Positions 51,353 to 60,776 of a stretch of 64,000 nucleotides of DNA are shown piece by piece. A model generated the notes under the pieces. The model saw nothing but the letters and a program-made list of their open reading frames with translations, was not told where the DNA came from and did no database searches. Position numbers and translations under genes: made by a program. The stretch lies in NCBI GenBank assembly GCA_963704995.1, contig CAVPIM010000013.1:8570-72569 (forward strand), read 5' to 3'. The DNA is from RYN-230 sp963704995. GTDB taxonomy: Bacteria; Actinomycetota; Actinomycetes; Streptosporangiales; Streptosporangiaceae. How positions within the stretch are numbered: position 1 is the stretch's first letter; every line of letters starts with the position of its first letter.

Positions 51353-53092
51353 TCATCCGGCCCCGTGGCGGGCGTGATGGGCCCGGTGCTGCCGCGGCCC
51401 GCTGTCCTGGCCCGGCCTGGCCGCGGGCCGGGCCTGCTTGGCGGGCCGGGCCCGGTCGGCGGCTTCGCCGGACGCGGCCAGTTCCAGCAGCGGGAAGGCC
51501 CGGTGCCGGCGCGGCGGCACCAGGAAGTTCTGCCGCCGGGTCGCGGTGATGTGCCGTTCCAGGCCATTGTCGTCGCTCTGGCCGGCCAGGAACTCCTGCT
51601 GGAGTTGCTGCGCCGCCTGGGCGGTACGCATCTGCGCGAAGAGGTCGGCGGTCGGCACGTAGATCAGGAACTGCAGCTTGAACTGGCTGCTGCCCGCGGG
51701 GACGTCGGCGCCGTTCGCCCCGGGAAACGTGCGGAAGGCGGGCACGTCCATGCCGTCGAAGCCGGGACCGTCGGCCCGGATGTGCAGTGGGGTGCCGTCC
51801 GCGGCCCGTGAGACCTGCTGCAGGGCCTCCTCGTGCCCGATCCGGGGCTTGCCGGTGAAGGTGGCCCCCAGCCGGGCGTTCGCCGGAGTGAACCGGCCCG
51901 CCCGGTCCTGCGCCTGGAGCCGGGCGGCGGCGGTGCCCTGGAAGACGTTGTTGATGAACGCGGGGCCGCCCCCGTCGCGGAACTGCTCCGCGTGGCCCGC
52001 GGACGGGATCCCGCGGGGGGTGCCGAGCTGATCGGAGCGGAACATGTACTGGCAGCGTTCGGTGAACGGCTCCCCGTCGGGGTGCCTCGGGTCCTGACCC
52101 GGCAGGCTGTAGAACTGGTAGAGATCCTCAATGACGTGCGAGAAGTGGGCGATCGAGCCGTTGTCGAAGTAGTCGCCAGGCTGGGCACTGGTCAGCCTGG
52201 CCGACGCGTTCCCGGCGAACGTGACAATCGGGGCGGGCCCGCTCGCGTTCACCTGCTGGTCCACGAAGCCCATGGCCATCGTGGAGTTGGGGTTGATCCT
52301 GGACGCGAACTCGAAGTCGTTCTGCTCGGCCACCTTGCGCGGCAGGCCCGGCTGCACGAACTGGATCCGCGGCACCTGGAAGCGGTACAGCCCGCGGAAG
52401 TCCGGCGACGGCACGTGCTGGCCGGCCAGATCGTTGCTGCCCTGCAGCCACAGCGCCACGGCGCTGAGGTTGGTGAGCGAGTCGCTGCGGAAGTGGAAGA
52501 GCAGGTCGTTGGACTCGATCACGACGTTGACGTTAAAGCGGTCCTTGATGACGTGGGGGATCAGTGCGCCCGGGCCCCCGACCAGGCCGTCCACCACGTC
52601 AGTGGGAAACGGGAAGGCCTCCTCGAGCACGGGCCGGCCCGGGTTGGACAGCAGGGTCGGCAACTGGCTGCGGACCAGCGCCTGCGGCAGCCGGGCGAAG
52701 TACGGCAGGCCGTAAGACACCGAGAAAATGAGCAGCCCCGACGGGCTGGCCGGGAAGCTGGCCTCGATCGTGGCCAGCGCACTGGCCAGAGCGGACTGGT
52801 CGGCCACGGTCGGCGTCCGGGTCAGAACGGCCGGCAGGAACAGCGTGTAGACCGGGGGCAGCGCGACCGAGACGGCCCCGGCGCCGTCGTCGAACACCTG
52901 GGGCGGGTTGACGAACTCGCCCATGTCGAACTGGATGTCGGAGAACGCGGCCGTGGCCGCGGCGGGCCGCTGCGGGGCCCACCCTAACCGCTCGAACAGC
53001 ACGGCCTGGGAGACCAGGAAGGCGGCGCTGCCCCCTCCCTTGAGCGCGGACCGCCTGCTCAGCACCGTGGCATGAAGTTCCGCTGCGTCCAT
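51353..53092 (-). CDS. Tat-exported DyP-peroxidase-like protein, paralogue B
   Basis: A 579-residue protein from the ATG at 53092 with an excellent GAAGGAGG. The N-terminus is twin-arginine (SRRSALKGGGSAAFLVSQA). Matching blocks with paralogue A are WAPQRPAAATAAFSDIQFDM, VSYGLPYFARLPQALV, GFVDQQVNASGPAPIVTFAG, YFDNGSIAHFSHVIEDLYQF, GGPAFINNVF and HITATRRQNFLVPPRRHRAF. It has an extra C-terminal tail (about 50 residues) that is basic and Pro/Ala-rich. The two genes arose by tandem duplication. A secreted peroxidase or dye-decolorising role is inferred. Confidence 0.65.
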   Translation of the reverse strand: MDAAELHATVLSRRSALKGGGSAAFLVSQAVLFERLGWAPQRPAAATAAFSDIQFDMGEFVNPPQVFDDGAGAVSVALPPVYTLFLPAVLTRTPTVADQSALASALATIEASFPASPSGLLIFSVSYGLPYFARLPQALVRSQLPTLLSNPGRPVLEEAFPFPTDVVDGLVGGPGALIPHVIKDRFNVNVVIESNDLLFHFRSDSLTNLSAVALWLQGSNDLAGQHVPSPDFRGLYRFQVPRIQFVQPGLPRKVAEQNDFEFASRINPNSTMAMGFVDQQVNASGPAPIVTFAGNASARLTSAQPGDYFDNGSIAHFSHVIEDLYQFYSLPGQDPRHPDGEPFTERCQYMFRSDQLGTPRGIPSAGHAEQFRDGGGPAFINNVFQGTAAARLQAQDRAGRFTPANARLGATFTGKPRIGHEEALQQVSRAADGTPLHIRADGPGFDGMDVPAFRTFPGANGADVPAGSSQFKLQFLIYVPTADLFAQMRTAQAAQQLQQEFLAGQSDDNGLERHITATRRQNFLVPPRRHRAFPLLELAASGEAADRARPAKQARPAARPGQDSGPRQHRAHHARHGAG

Positions 53093-53512
53093 GGTCTTTC
53101 CTCCTTCGACAATGGCACCGCCGTCAGCGACGGCCGCGACGGCTCCCCAAGCCGGGCGAGGTAAGAGATCGGGGCAAACATAAATCCGGCTGCCGCAACG
53201 GGAACACAGGCCGGATGAAGCTTTCATCCGGCGCGGGTTTCGGCCCCGGAGCGCGAAGGCGCAGGCTGACCGGGAATGACTCGACGCCACGTGGGGATAT
53301 CTCCCCGGGCATGCCATGGCGGAGGCAGCCGGCAGACGCAGATTACGGTCCGGTTACGGCACTTCCTGATTACTAGAATTGGCCAGGCTGCTTCGGCGGC
53401 CGGAAAAGTTGCTTTCTAGATTCCGGGCCCCTGGCTGGCCGGCACAGCCACCTGCAATGCGTGGCTCTATCACGTTATAAATAATGCTACCGGGTGCCCG
53501 CAGGGCCCTGTA
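53093..53512. other. 420-bp intergenic region before DyP-like gene B
   Basis: No gene is visible. It holds the ribosome binding site of gene B near 53100-53106. The part from about 53340 to 53490 is less GC-rich than its surroundings (a TTATAAATAATG patch near 53476), as expected for a promoter for gene B. It also contains the cbs downstream end. I see no terminator hairpin. Confidence 0.4.
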
Positions 53513-54901
<1,389 letters not shown>

Positions 54902-54989
54902 CACTAACCATCCTTCTCCGGCCGGATCATTGACGCTATCCCACAGGCGTGCACCCTGGGATTAAGCACGCCCATCCGCTGGTTTAGGC

Positions 54990-55001
54990 TACTGGCCAGT
55001 A
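54990..55001. promoter_or_regulatory. 12-bp perfect palindrome between cbs and the thiolase
   Basis: TACTGGCCAGTA at 54990-55001 reads the same on both strands. It is 48 bp before the thiolase ATG and 89 bp from the cbs start, a good place for an operator. The binding protein is unknown; TetR-type fatty-acid regulators often use short palindromes of this kind. Confidence 0.5.
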
Positions 55002-55048
55002 ATCTGAATGGACCCGCCACGTTCGCCGCGGCAGCAAGGGAGCCCGCC

Positions 55049-56269
55049 ATGCCCGAGGCAGTTATCGTCGCCACCGCACGCTCGCCCATCGGCCGGGCCT
55101 TCAAGGGATCGCTCACCTCGATCCGCCCCGACGACCTCACCGCCCAGCTGGTCTCCGCGGCCCTGGCCAAGGTCCCGCAGCTCAGCCCGGACGACATCGA
55201 CGACCTCATGCTCGGCTGCGGGCTGCCCGGCGGCGAGCAGGGCTTCAACATGGCCCGCGTGGTCGCCGTGCTCCTCGGCTACGACCAGCTGCCCGGCACC
55301 ACCGTGACCAGGTACTGCTCGTCCTCGCTGCAGACCACCCGGATGGCCTATCACGCCATCAAGGCCGGCGAGGGCGACGTGTTCATCTCGGCGGGCGTGG
55401 AGACCGTCAGCCGTTTCGCCACCGGCAGCAGCGACAGCTGGCCCGACACGCACAACCCGCTCTTCGCGGACTCCGAAGCCCGCTCCGCGGCGCTGGCCGC
55501 GCCCGGCGTGCCGCCCTGGCACGACCCGCGGGAGGATGCCGCGATCCCGGACGTCTACATCGCGATGGGGCAGACCGCGGAGAACGTCGCCCAGCTGCGC
55601 GGGATCTCGCGGGCGGCCCAGGACGAGTTCGGGGTCCGTTCGCAGAACATGGCCGAGAAGGCGCTGGCCAACGGGTTCTGGCAGCGGGACATCACGCCGG
55701 TCACCCTGCCGGACGGGACCGTGGTCAGCGCCGACGACGGCCCGCGGCCCGGGACGACCCTGGAGAAGGTGGCCACCCTGAAGCCGGTGTTCCGCCCGGA
55801 CGGGACCGTCACCGCCGGGAACTGCTGCCCGCTCAACGACGGCGCGGCCGCGGTCGTGGTGATGAGCGACGTCAAGGCAGCGCAGCTCGGCATCACCCCG
55901 CTGGCCAGGATCGTGTCAACCGGCGTGACCGGGCTGTCCCCGGAGATCATGGGACTGGGGCCGGTGCAGGCCTCGCGGCAGGCGCTGAACCGGGCCGGGA
56001 TGACCATCGACGACATGGACCTGGTGGAGATCAACGAGGCGTTCGCGGCTCAGGTCATTCCCTCCTACACCGACCTCGGCATCGACATCGACAAGCTCAA
56101 CGTGAACGGCGGGGCCATCGCGGTCGGCCACCCGTTCGGCATGACCGGGGCCCGCATCACCACCACCCTGCTGAACAGCCTCCAGTTCCACGACCAGACC
56201 TACGGCCTGGAGACCATGTGCGTGGGCGGCGGCCAGGGCATGGCCATGATCGTGGAGCGGCTCTCCTAG
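55049..56269 (+). CDS. Acetyl-CoA acetyltransferase (thiolase)
   Basis: A 406-residue thiolase. The acyl-accepting Cys90 is in VTRYCSSSLQTTRMA, the GHP-type His is in GGAIAVGHPFGMTGAR and the second Cys is in CVGGGQGMAMIVE. It reversibly condenses acetyl-CoA with acyl-CoA or cleaves 3-ketoacyl-CoA in beta-oxidation. The N-terminus RSPIGRAFKG and the NEAFAAQV motif are typical. AAGGGAG precedes the ATG. Gene order alone does not show which pathway. Confidence 0.94.
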   Translation: MPEAVIVATARSPIGRAFKGSLTSIRPDDLTAQLVSAALAKVPQLSPDDIDDLMLGCGLPGGEQGFNMARVVAVLLGYDQLPGTTVTRYCSSSLQTTRMAYHAIKAGEGDVFISAGVETVSRFATGSSDSWPDTHNPLFADSEARSAALAAPGVPPWHDPREDAAIPDVYIAMGQTAENVAQLRGISRAAQDEFGVRSQNMAEKALANGFWQRDITPVTLPDGTVVSADDGPRPGTTLEKVATLKPVFRPDGTVTAGNCCPLNDGAAAVVVMSDVKAAQLGITPLARIVSTGVTGLSPEIMGLGPVQASRQALNRAGMTIDDMDLVEINEAFAAQVIPSYTDLGIDIDKLNVNGGAIAVGHPFGMTGARITTTLLNSLQFHDQTYGLETMCVGGGQGMAMIVERLS

Positions 56270-56412
56270 CCCGCGCCCCCGGGCCTTCCGGGGAAAGCGC
56301 AGGTGAAGCCGGACTATCCGGGGCATTGCGGAAGCCTTACGCCAGGGGGTTGTCAGGGGCGCACCGGTGGTGCAGGCTCGACAGAGAGACCAGCCTGCCC
56401 CTGGAGGTGGCC

Positions 56413-56646
56413 ATGTCCCTGAATCACTCCCCGGAGATGCATCGAAACATCCTGGCCCGGATCCCTGCGGTGACCGGGCGCGAACTCCGAGAGTGGTTCA
56501 TGCGACTGGAATCCGGGCCCCCGTTCTCCCGCTGTGAGGAACGGGCGCACTGGTTGTCGGACGAGCATGGGCTGTCGCACGGGTACGCGTCGGCGATCGT
56601 GCACGAGTACGAGTTCCGCCGCCGTCTCCGGCTGAACAGCGCCTGA
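56413..56646 (+). CDS. DUF4287 family small protein
   Basis: A 77-residue cytosolic protein. It begins MSLNHSPEMHRNILARIP and carries WLSDEHGLSHGYASAIVHEY, the DUF4287 pattern. GGAGGTGG lies just before the ATG. The family has no assigned biochemical function. It follows the thiolase in the same direction but with 143 bp between. Confidence 0.8.
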   Translation: MSLNHSPEMHRNILARIPAVTGRELREWFMRLESGPPFSRCEERAHWLSDEHGLSHGYASAIVHEYEFRRRLRLNSA

Positions 56647-56677
56647 GCTGTTAGCTAGCACACCGTAAGCTAGGACG

Positions 56678-57088
56678 GTGCAGCCAGAGCAGGCCCGGGA
56701 CTTTGTCCGCGCGAACCACCGGGCCGTGCTGGGGACCGTGCGCGCCGATGGGCGCCCACAGCTCTCCCCGGTGGCCTGCGGCCTGGACGATGCCGGGCGG
56801 GTGATCATCAGTACCCGCGAGACGGCGGTCAAGGTCAGGAACCTGCGGCGCAATCCGCTCGCCTCACTCTGCGTGTTCACGGAGGCCTTCTTCGGCCCGT
56901 GGGTCCAGGTCGACGGCCAGGCGGAGATTATCTCGCTGCCCGAGGCCATGGAGTTCCTGGTCGGGTACTACCGGCAGGTCTCGGGCGAGCATCCCGACTG
57001 GGAGGACTACCGGGCCGCCATGGTGCGGGACCGCCGGTGCCTGGTCCGGATCGAGATCACCCGGGCCGGCCCGGACATCAGCGGCTAG
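56678..57088 (+). CDS. PPOX-class F420-dependent oxidoreductase family protein
   Basis: A 136-residue flavin/F420-binding split barrel. Features are RANHRAVLGTVRADGRPQLS, VRNLRRNPLASLCVFTEAFF and VQVDGQAEIISLPEAM, the pattern of F420-dependent PPOX-class enzymes of unknown substrate. The start is a GTG at 56678. It sits 31 bp after the DUF4287 gene. Confidence 0.88.
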   Translation: MQPEQARDFVRANHRAVLGTVRADGRPQLSPVACGLDDAGRVIISTRETAVKVRNLRRNPLASLCVFTEAFFGPWVQVDGQAEIISLPEAMEFLVGYYRQVSGEHPDWEDYRAAMVRDRRCLVRIEITRAGPDISG

Positions 57089-57620
57089 CCCCGGCCCCCC
57101 GGCAGCATGAACGCAGGCCAGCCAGCCTGCCTGCAGGACCGCAACGCCCGGCGGGCACGGCAACAACGCTCCGCCTGGTACGGCAAACCTGGACCCGGCA
57201 CCGCAACCATGGTTCCCCGTACTGCGCCCTGCCCGGCGTGCTGCCCGTTCCGCGATGGTGACCGCCGCTTCAGCCCCCTGGCCGCCGCGTACCACGCTCG
57301 GTCAGCACCGCCGGGCGATAACAAGCCTGCCCACTGCGTCGAATGGGGCAACTGTGGCCAAACTCGATTCGGCGCTGGTTGCTCGCGGCGCGACCTGAGT
57401 TCGCATGCAACAACCGTGCTGCTCATCGCAGGTATGGCCAGATTTGTTGAGTGGCGATTTAAGGCCGTGAACATGATCGGCAACGGCAGTGAATGGCGGC
57501 CTTATCGCACTGAGTGCCGTGAAACCCCGGTCGTGTGCGACTAGCGAACGGCACGTAAAGCTTAGCCTGCAGGCCTTCCAGGCCAGATCAGAGCAGTTCA
57601 GGGACTATCTGAACCACGAG
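57089..57620. other. 532-bp non-coding region between the PPOX gene and the tRNA
   Basis: A 145-codon open frame at 57107-57544 looks random in composition and has no ribosome binding site, so I do not call it. A small hairpin, GTTCAG (57596-57601) with CTGAAC (57609-57614), lies just past the tRNA 3' end and could mark transcript termination. Nothing else is recognisable. Confidence 0.4.
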
Positions 57621-57693
57621 TGCCCCCGGTCGGAGTCGAACCGACACTGGGGACCCTTTTAGGGGCCGGCCTCTTCCCTTGGGCTACGGGGGC
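57621..57693 (-). tRNA. tRNA with predicted AAA anticodon (uncertain identity)
   Basis: A 73-nt cloverleaf on the minus strand. Acceptor GCCCCCG pairs with CGGGGGC, the D-arm is GCC(C) to GGC, and the T-arm is GTCGG-TTCGACT-CCGAC. The discriminator is A, and no CCA is encoded. The anticodon stem GGCCC/GGTCC has one C-U mismatch, and the loop is CTAAAAG, which with U33 gives anticodon AAA. Phe tRNAs in bacteria normally use GAA, so this may be a diverged or pseudo-tRNA. A TATTAT -10-like element lies just upstream (57699-57705 area). Confidence 0.6.
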
Positions 57694-57858
57694 TGGGTAA
57701 TAATACCCCGGAGCGTCTGAGCGACTCTCGGGCAGCCGAATTGATACAGAATGTTTCGCCCGGGGGGAGTTTTCTATTTTCACTTGGACGCCGAATGCAA
57801 AGCGTAACCATTTCGATTACGTTCGACGGCGTTTGCTTACGCAGCGTTACCGACGCGG

Positions 57859-58764
57859 TCAGCGTGCGGGGGACGCGTCCAAGCCGGCCAACCCGCGAGC
57901 CCGCCGGAAGACCGTGTCCAGCATGCCAGGGGTGACCCGGCCAGTGAACGTGTTCTGCTGACTCGGGTGATAACAGCCGATCAGTACCACGTCGCGGCCG
58001 GTCCGGGCCGCGGGCTGCGCCCCCGGTCCCGGGGCCGTCCCGGGCAGGGTGGCCTCCACCCCGTGCCCGAACCGTGGCCTGGGCCGGGGCACCGCGTACC
58101 CGGAGTCGCCCAGCACCGGCCAGAGCGCCTGCCAGGCGAACCCGCCCAGGCACACGATGACCCGGAGTTCCCCGGCCAGCTGGCAGATCTCCGCGCTCAG
58201 CCACGGCGCGCAGGTGTCCCGCTCGGTGACCGTCGGCTTGTTGACCGGCGGTGCGCAGCGGACCGCCGCGACCATCCTGGTGTCCAGCAGGCGCTGCCCG
58301 TCGCCGGCCCGCACGCTGTCCGGCCGGGTAGCCAGCCCGGTCCGGTGCAGCGAGGCGAAGAGCACGTCACCGCTCCGGTCCCCGGTGAAGATCCGACCGG
58401 TCCGGTTCCCGCCGTGCGCCGCGGGGGCCAGCCCGACGATCACGATCCGCGGCTGGTCATCGCCCCAGCCGGCGATCGGCCGCCCCCAGTACGGCTCCGT
58501 GGCGTGCGCGCGGCGCTTGACCCGGGCTACCTGCTCCCGCCATTCCACCAGCCGGGGGCAGGCCCGGCAGACCGACTGCCGGGCCACCAGCTCGCCCAGG
58601 GTTCCCGCGCCCGCCGCCAGGGCCCGGACCTCTGCCGGGTCGTGCGCCACCGGGGTGTCCGGGGACGCCGGGTCGCCGGGCCAGCCTGAACCCGGCACCA
58701 CTGGCCCATCTGGCACTGCCGGCCCATCTGGCACCACTGGCCCATCCGGCACCGCCCGGCCCAT
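57859..58764 (-). CDS. Family 5 uracil-DNA glycosylase (UdgB)
   Basis: A 301-residue DNA repair glycosylase. The core motif GLAPAAHGGNRTGRIFTGDR is typical of family 5. Cysteines in SVCRACPRLVEW plus those in VRCAPPVNKP and ERDTCAPWL suit the iron-sulfur cluster. The C-terminal motif is GCYHPSQQNTFTG. It removes uracil and other deaminated bases. The first 25 residues are a VPDGP repeat (encoded by an 18-bp-type repeat near 58690-58750) and are probably disordered. A later start is possible. Confidence 0.9.
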   Translation of the reverse strand: MGRAVPDGPVVPDGPAVPDGPVVPGSGWPGDPASPDTPVAHDPAEVRALAAGAGTLGELVARQSVCRACPRLVEWREQVARVKRRAHATEPYWGRPIAGWGDDQPRIVIVGLAPAAHGGNRTGRIFTGDRSGDVLFASLHRTGLATRPDSVRAGDGQRLLDTRMVAAVRCAPPVNKPTVTERDTCAPWLSAEICQLAGELRVIVCLGGFAWQALWPVLGDSGYAVPRPRPRFGHGVEATLPGTAPGPGAQPAARTGRDVVLIGCYHPSQQNTFTGRVTPGMLDTVFRRARGLAGLDASPAR

Positions 58765-58779
58765 CCGGCCCCGGCAGGT

Positions 58780-59750
58780 TCACCGCGTCACGCCCGCGGC
58801 CAGTCCCCAGGCGATCCCGTCCAGGATGTCGTGCTCGCTGGCCAGCACGTCCGCGAAACCGAACCGCTGCATGATCCGCTCCAGCACCATCGCGCCGCCC
58901 GCGATCACGTCAGCCCGGCCAGGGTGCATCACCCCCAGCGCGGCCCGCTCCCGCCGGGTCTGGCCCAGCAGCCCGCGCGTCTGCGCGGTGACCTGCTCCA
59001 CCGGGATGCGGGCGTGGTGGATCCTCGCCGAGTCGTACTGCCCGAGTCCCAGGGCCAGGCCCGCCACCGTGGTCACCGAGCCGGCCAGGCCAACCAGGGT
59101 CCGGGCGCCGGTGACCGGGATGGCCGCGGCCACCACGTCCAGGGCGGCGTCGATGTCCGCGGCCGCCGCGCTGATCTCGTCCGGCCGCGGCGGGTCGGAG
59201 TGCAGGTGACGTTCGGTCAGCCGGACGCAGCCGATGTCCACCGACACGGCGCTGATCCCAGCGGGCTCCCCGTCCCGCGTGGCCTGCCCGCCGCCGGCCA
59301 CGAACTCCGTGGAGCCCCCGCCGATATCCACGACGAGGTACGGCCCGGGAGGCCCGGACCGCACACCGAACTCGGCCGTCGCACCGGTGAACGACAAATG
59401 CGCTTCGTCCGTCCCGCTGAGTACCTCCGGCTCGATGCCCAGCACGCTCTCGACACCCTGCACGAAATCGGCGGCGTTGGCGGCGTCCCGGGTAGCGCTG
59501 GTCGCCACCATGCGCACCGCCTGTGCGGACCTGTCCCCGATGAGGCCCGCGTACCCGCGGAGCGCCCGCAGCGTGCGCTCCAGCGCCTCGGGGGCCAGCC
59601 GCCCGGTCGAATCCACGCCCTGGCCGAGCCGGACGATCTGCATCCGCCGGTCCACGTCGGTGAGCCGGCCCGCCCCGGGTCAACGTCCGCCACCAGCAGC
59701 CGCAGCGAGTTGGTGCCGCAGTCGATGGCCGCGACGCGGGTCGCGCTCAC
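58780..59750 (-). CDS. ppx: Ppx/GppA phosphatase family protein, frameshifted
   Basis: About 320 residues in two frames. The N-terminus (GTG 59750) reads VSATRVAAIDCGTNSLRLLV, the P-loop of the exopolyphosphatase/pppGpp phosphatase family. One base is missing in the G/C run at about 59664-59680, after which the frame continues VDRRMQIVRLGQGVDSTGRL, VDIGGGSTEFVAGG and VLASEHDILDGIAWGL. It hydrolyses polyphosphate or pppGpp. The GTG overlaps the DUF501 stop by 4 nt. The frameshift is likely a sequence error because this gene is normally retained. Confidence 0.82.
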
Positions 59751-60367
59751 GGGACGGCCGGGACGCACGGGCCCTGCGCCCACCATTCCCCGGCCGCGTC
59801 CGCCGCCTCCCGGCCCAGCGGGTTGGCGCCCGGCACGGCCAGCTCGTGCGCGACCAGGGCGTGCAGGCACTTGACCCGGTCCGGCATGCCGCCCGCGCTC
59901 TGCGTGCCCGGCGGCAGCGGCTCGACCCCCGTGGCGGCCGCGGCCGCGGCGCGCCGGTCCAGGTACTCACGGTGCGCGGCCTGCTGCCCGGCGCGCAGGT
60001 CCGGGTCGGTGGCCAGCCGCTGCTGCATATCCCGCATCAGGCCGCCGGATTCCAGCCTGCTCACCGCGGCGGACGCCCGCGGGCAGGTGAGGTAGAACAG
60101 GGTGGGGAAGGGCGTGCCGTCGTCCAGCCGGGGCGCCGTCTCCACCACGTCAGGCCGCCCGCACGGGCAGCGGTGGGCCACCCCCCGCAGTCCCCGCGGC
60201 GGCCGCCCGAGCTGCTCCCCGACCACCTGCGCGTCCCGCTCCCCGACGACCTGCCCCTGGACCACCTGGACCACCTGGTCCACGGCCACTGGTTCGCCCA
60301 CCATTCGTGCCCCGGCCCCTCGATTCCCGGCCACTCGTGCCCCGGCCGCGGGCGCGTCGTCAGGCAT
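59747..60367 (-). CDS. DUF501 domain protein
   Basis: A 206-residue cytosolic protein. The DUF501 core is LGRPPRGLRGVAHRCPCGRP, with conserved cysteines (HRCPCG, VKCLHALVAHELA) and FPTLFYLTCPRASAAVSRLE. It is conserved in actinomycetes between ftsB and ppx. The ATG at 60367 overlaps the ftsB stop (ATGCCTGA), supporting this start over the ATG at 60304. No known function. Confidence 0.88.
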   Translation of the reverse strand: MPDDAPAAGARVAGNRGAGARMVGEPVAVDQVVQVVQGQVVGERDAQVVGEQLGRPPRGLRGVAHRCPCGRPDVVETAPRLDDGTPFPTLFYLTCPRASAAVSRLESGGLMRDMQQRLATDPDLRAGQQAAHREYLDRRAAAAAATGVEPLPPGTQSAGGMPDRVKCLHALVAHELAVPGANPLGREAADAAGEWWAQGPCVPAVP

Positions 60368-60776
60368 GCGGGTTGCCCTGGTCCGCCTGGCGGACCGAGT
60401 GCCACAGCCGCTCGTACCAGGGGGTGGCCGCGGCCGCGGCCACGGCGGAGGCGCGGGCCGACGGACGGCCGCCGATGATCACATAACAGCTGGTCTTGGG
60501 CAGGCACATGTGCAGCCGGTCCATGGCCTGCTGCTCGATGTAGGCGGGCTCGTTGAGCCGCTGGGCCTCGGCCTGCAGCCGCGCGAGCTCGGCCGTGGTC
60601 GCCGCGCTCTGCGCCTGGAGCTGGTCGATCTGGCGCTTCTGGGCGATGTACTCGCGCACCGGATAGGCCAGGCTGAGCGCGATCGCGCAGACGACCACGG
60701 CCAGGACGGCCGCCCGGCTGGTGAACCGGGCCCGTTCTGGCGGCGGCGGCCGCCTCGGCTGCGCGCCGGGCATCAC
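60360..60776 (-). CDS. ftsB: FtsB/DivIC family septum formation initiator
   Basis: A 138-residue bitopic protein. A short cytosolic Pro/Arg segment is followed by one transmembrane helix (AAVLAVVVCAIALSLAYPVR) and an extracellular coiled coil (IAQKRQIDQLQAQSAATTAE). The tail carries CLPKTSCYVIIGG. It joins FtsL and FtsQ in the divisome. The gene overlaps eno (TGA/GTG at 60773-60776) and DUF501, a conserved order. Confidence 0.9.
   Translation of the reverse strand: MMPGAQPRRPPPPERARFTSRAAVLAVVVCAIALSLAYPVREYIAQKRQIDQLQAQSAATTAELARLQAEAQRLNEPAYIEQQAMDRLHMCLPKTSCYVIIGGRPSARASAVAAAAATPWYERLWHSVRQADQGNPHA

Noticed and set aside
57107..57544. Open frame of 145 codons after the PPOX gene
   Set aside because: No ribosome binding site, irregular composition and no recognisable domain; it lies in a non-coding gap.
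57596..57614. GTTCAG/CTGAAC hairpin as an attachment site or terminator of the tRNA
   Set aside because: Only 6 bp of stem, no U-tract and no repeated tRNA end elsewhere, so an integration site is not supported.
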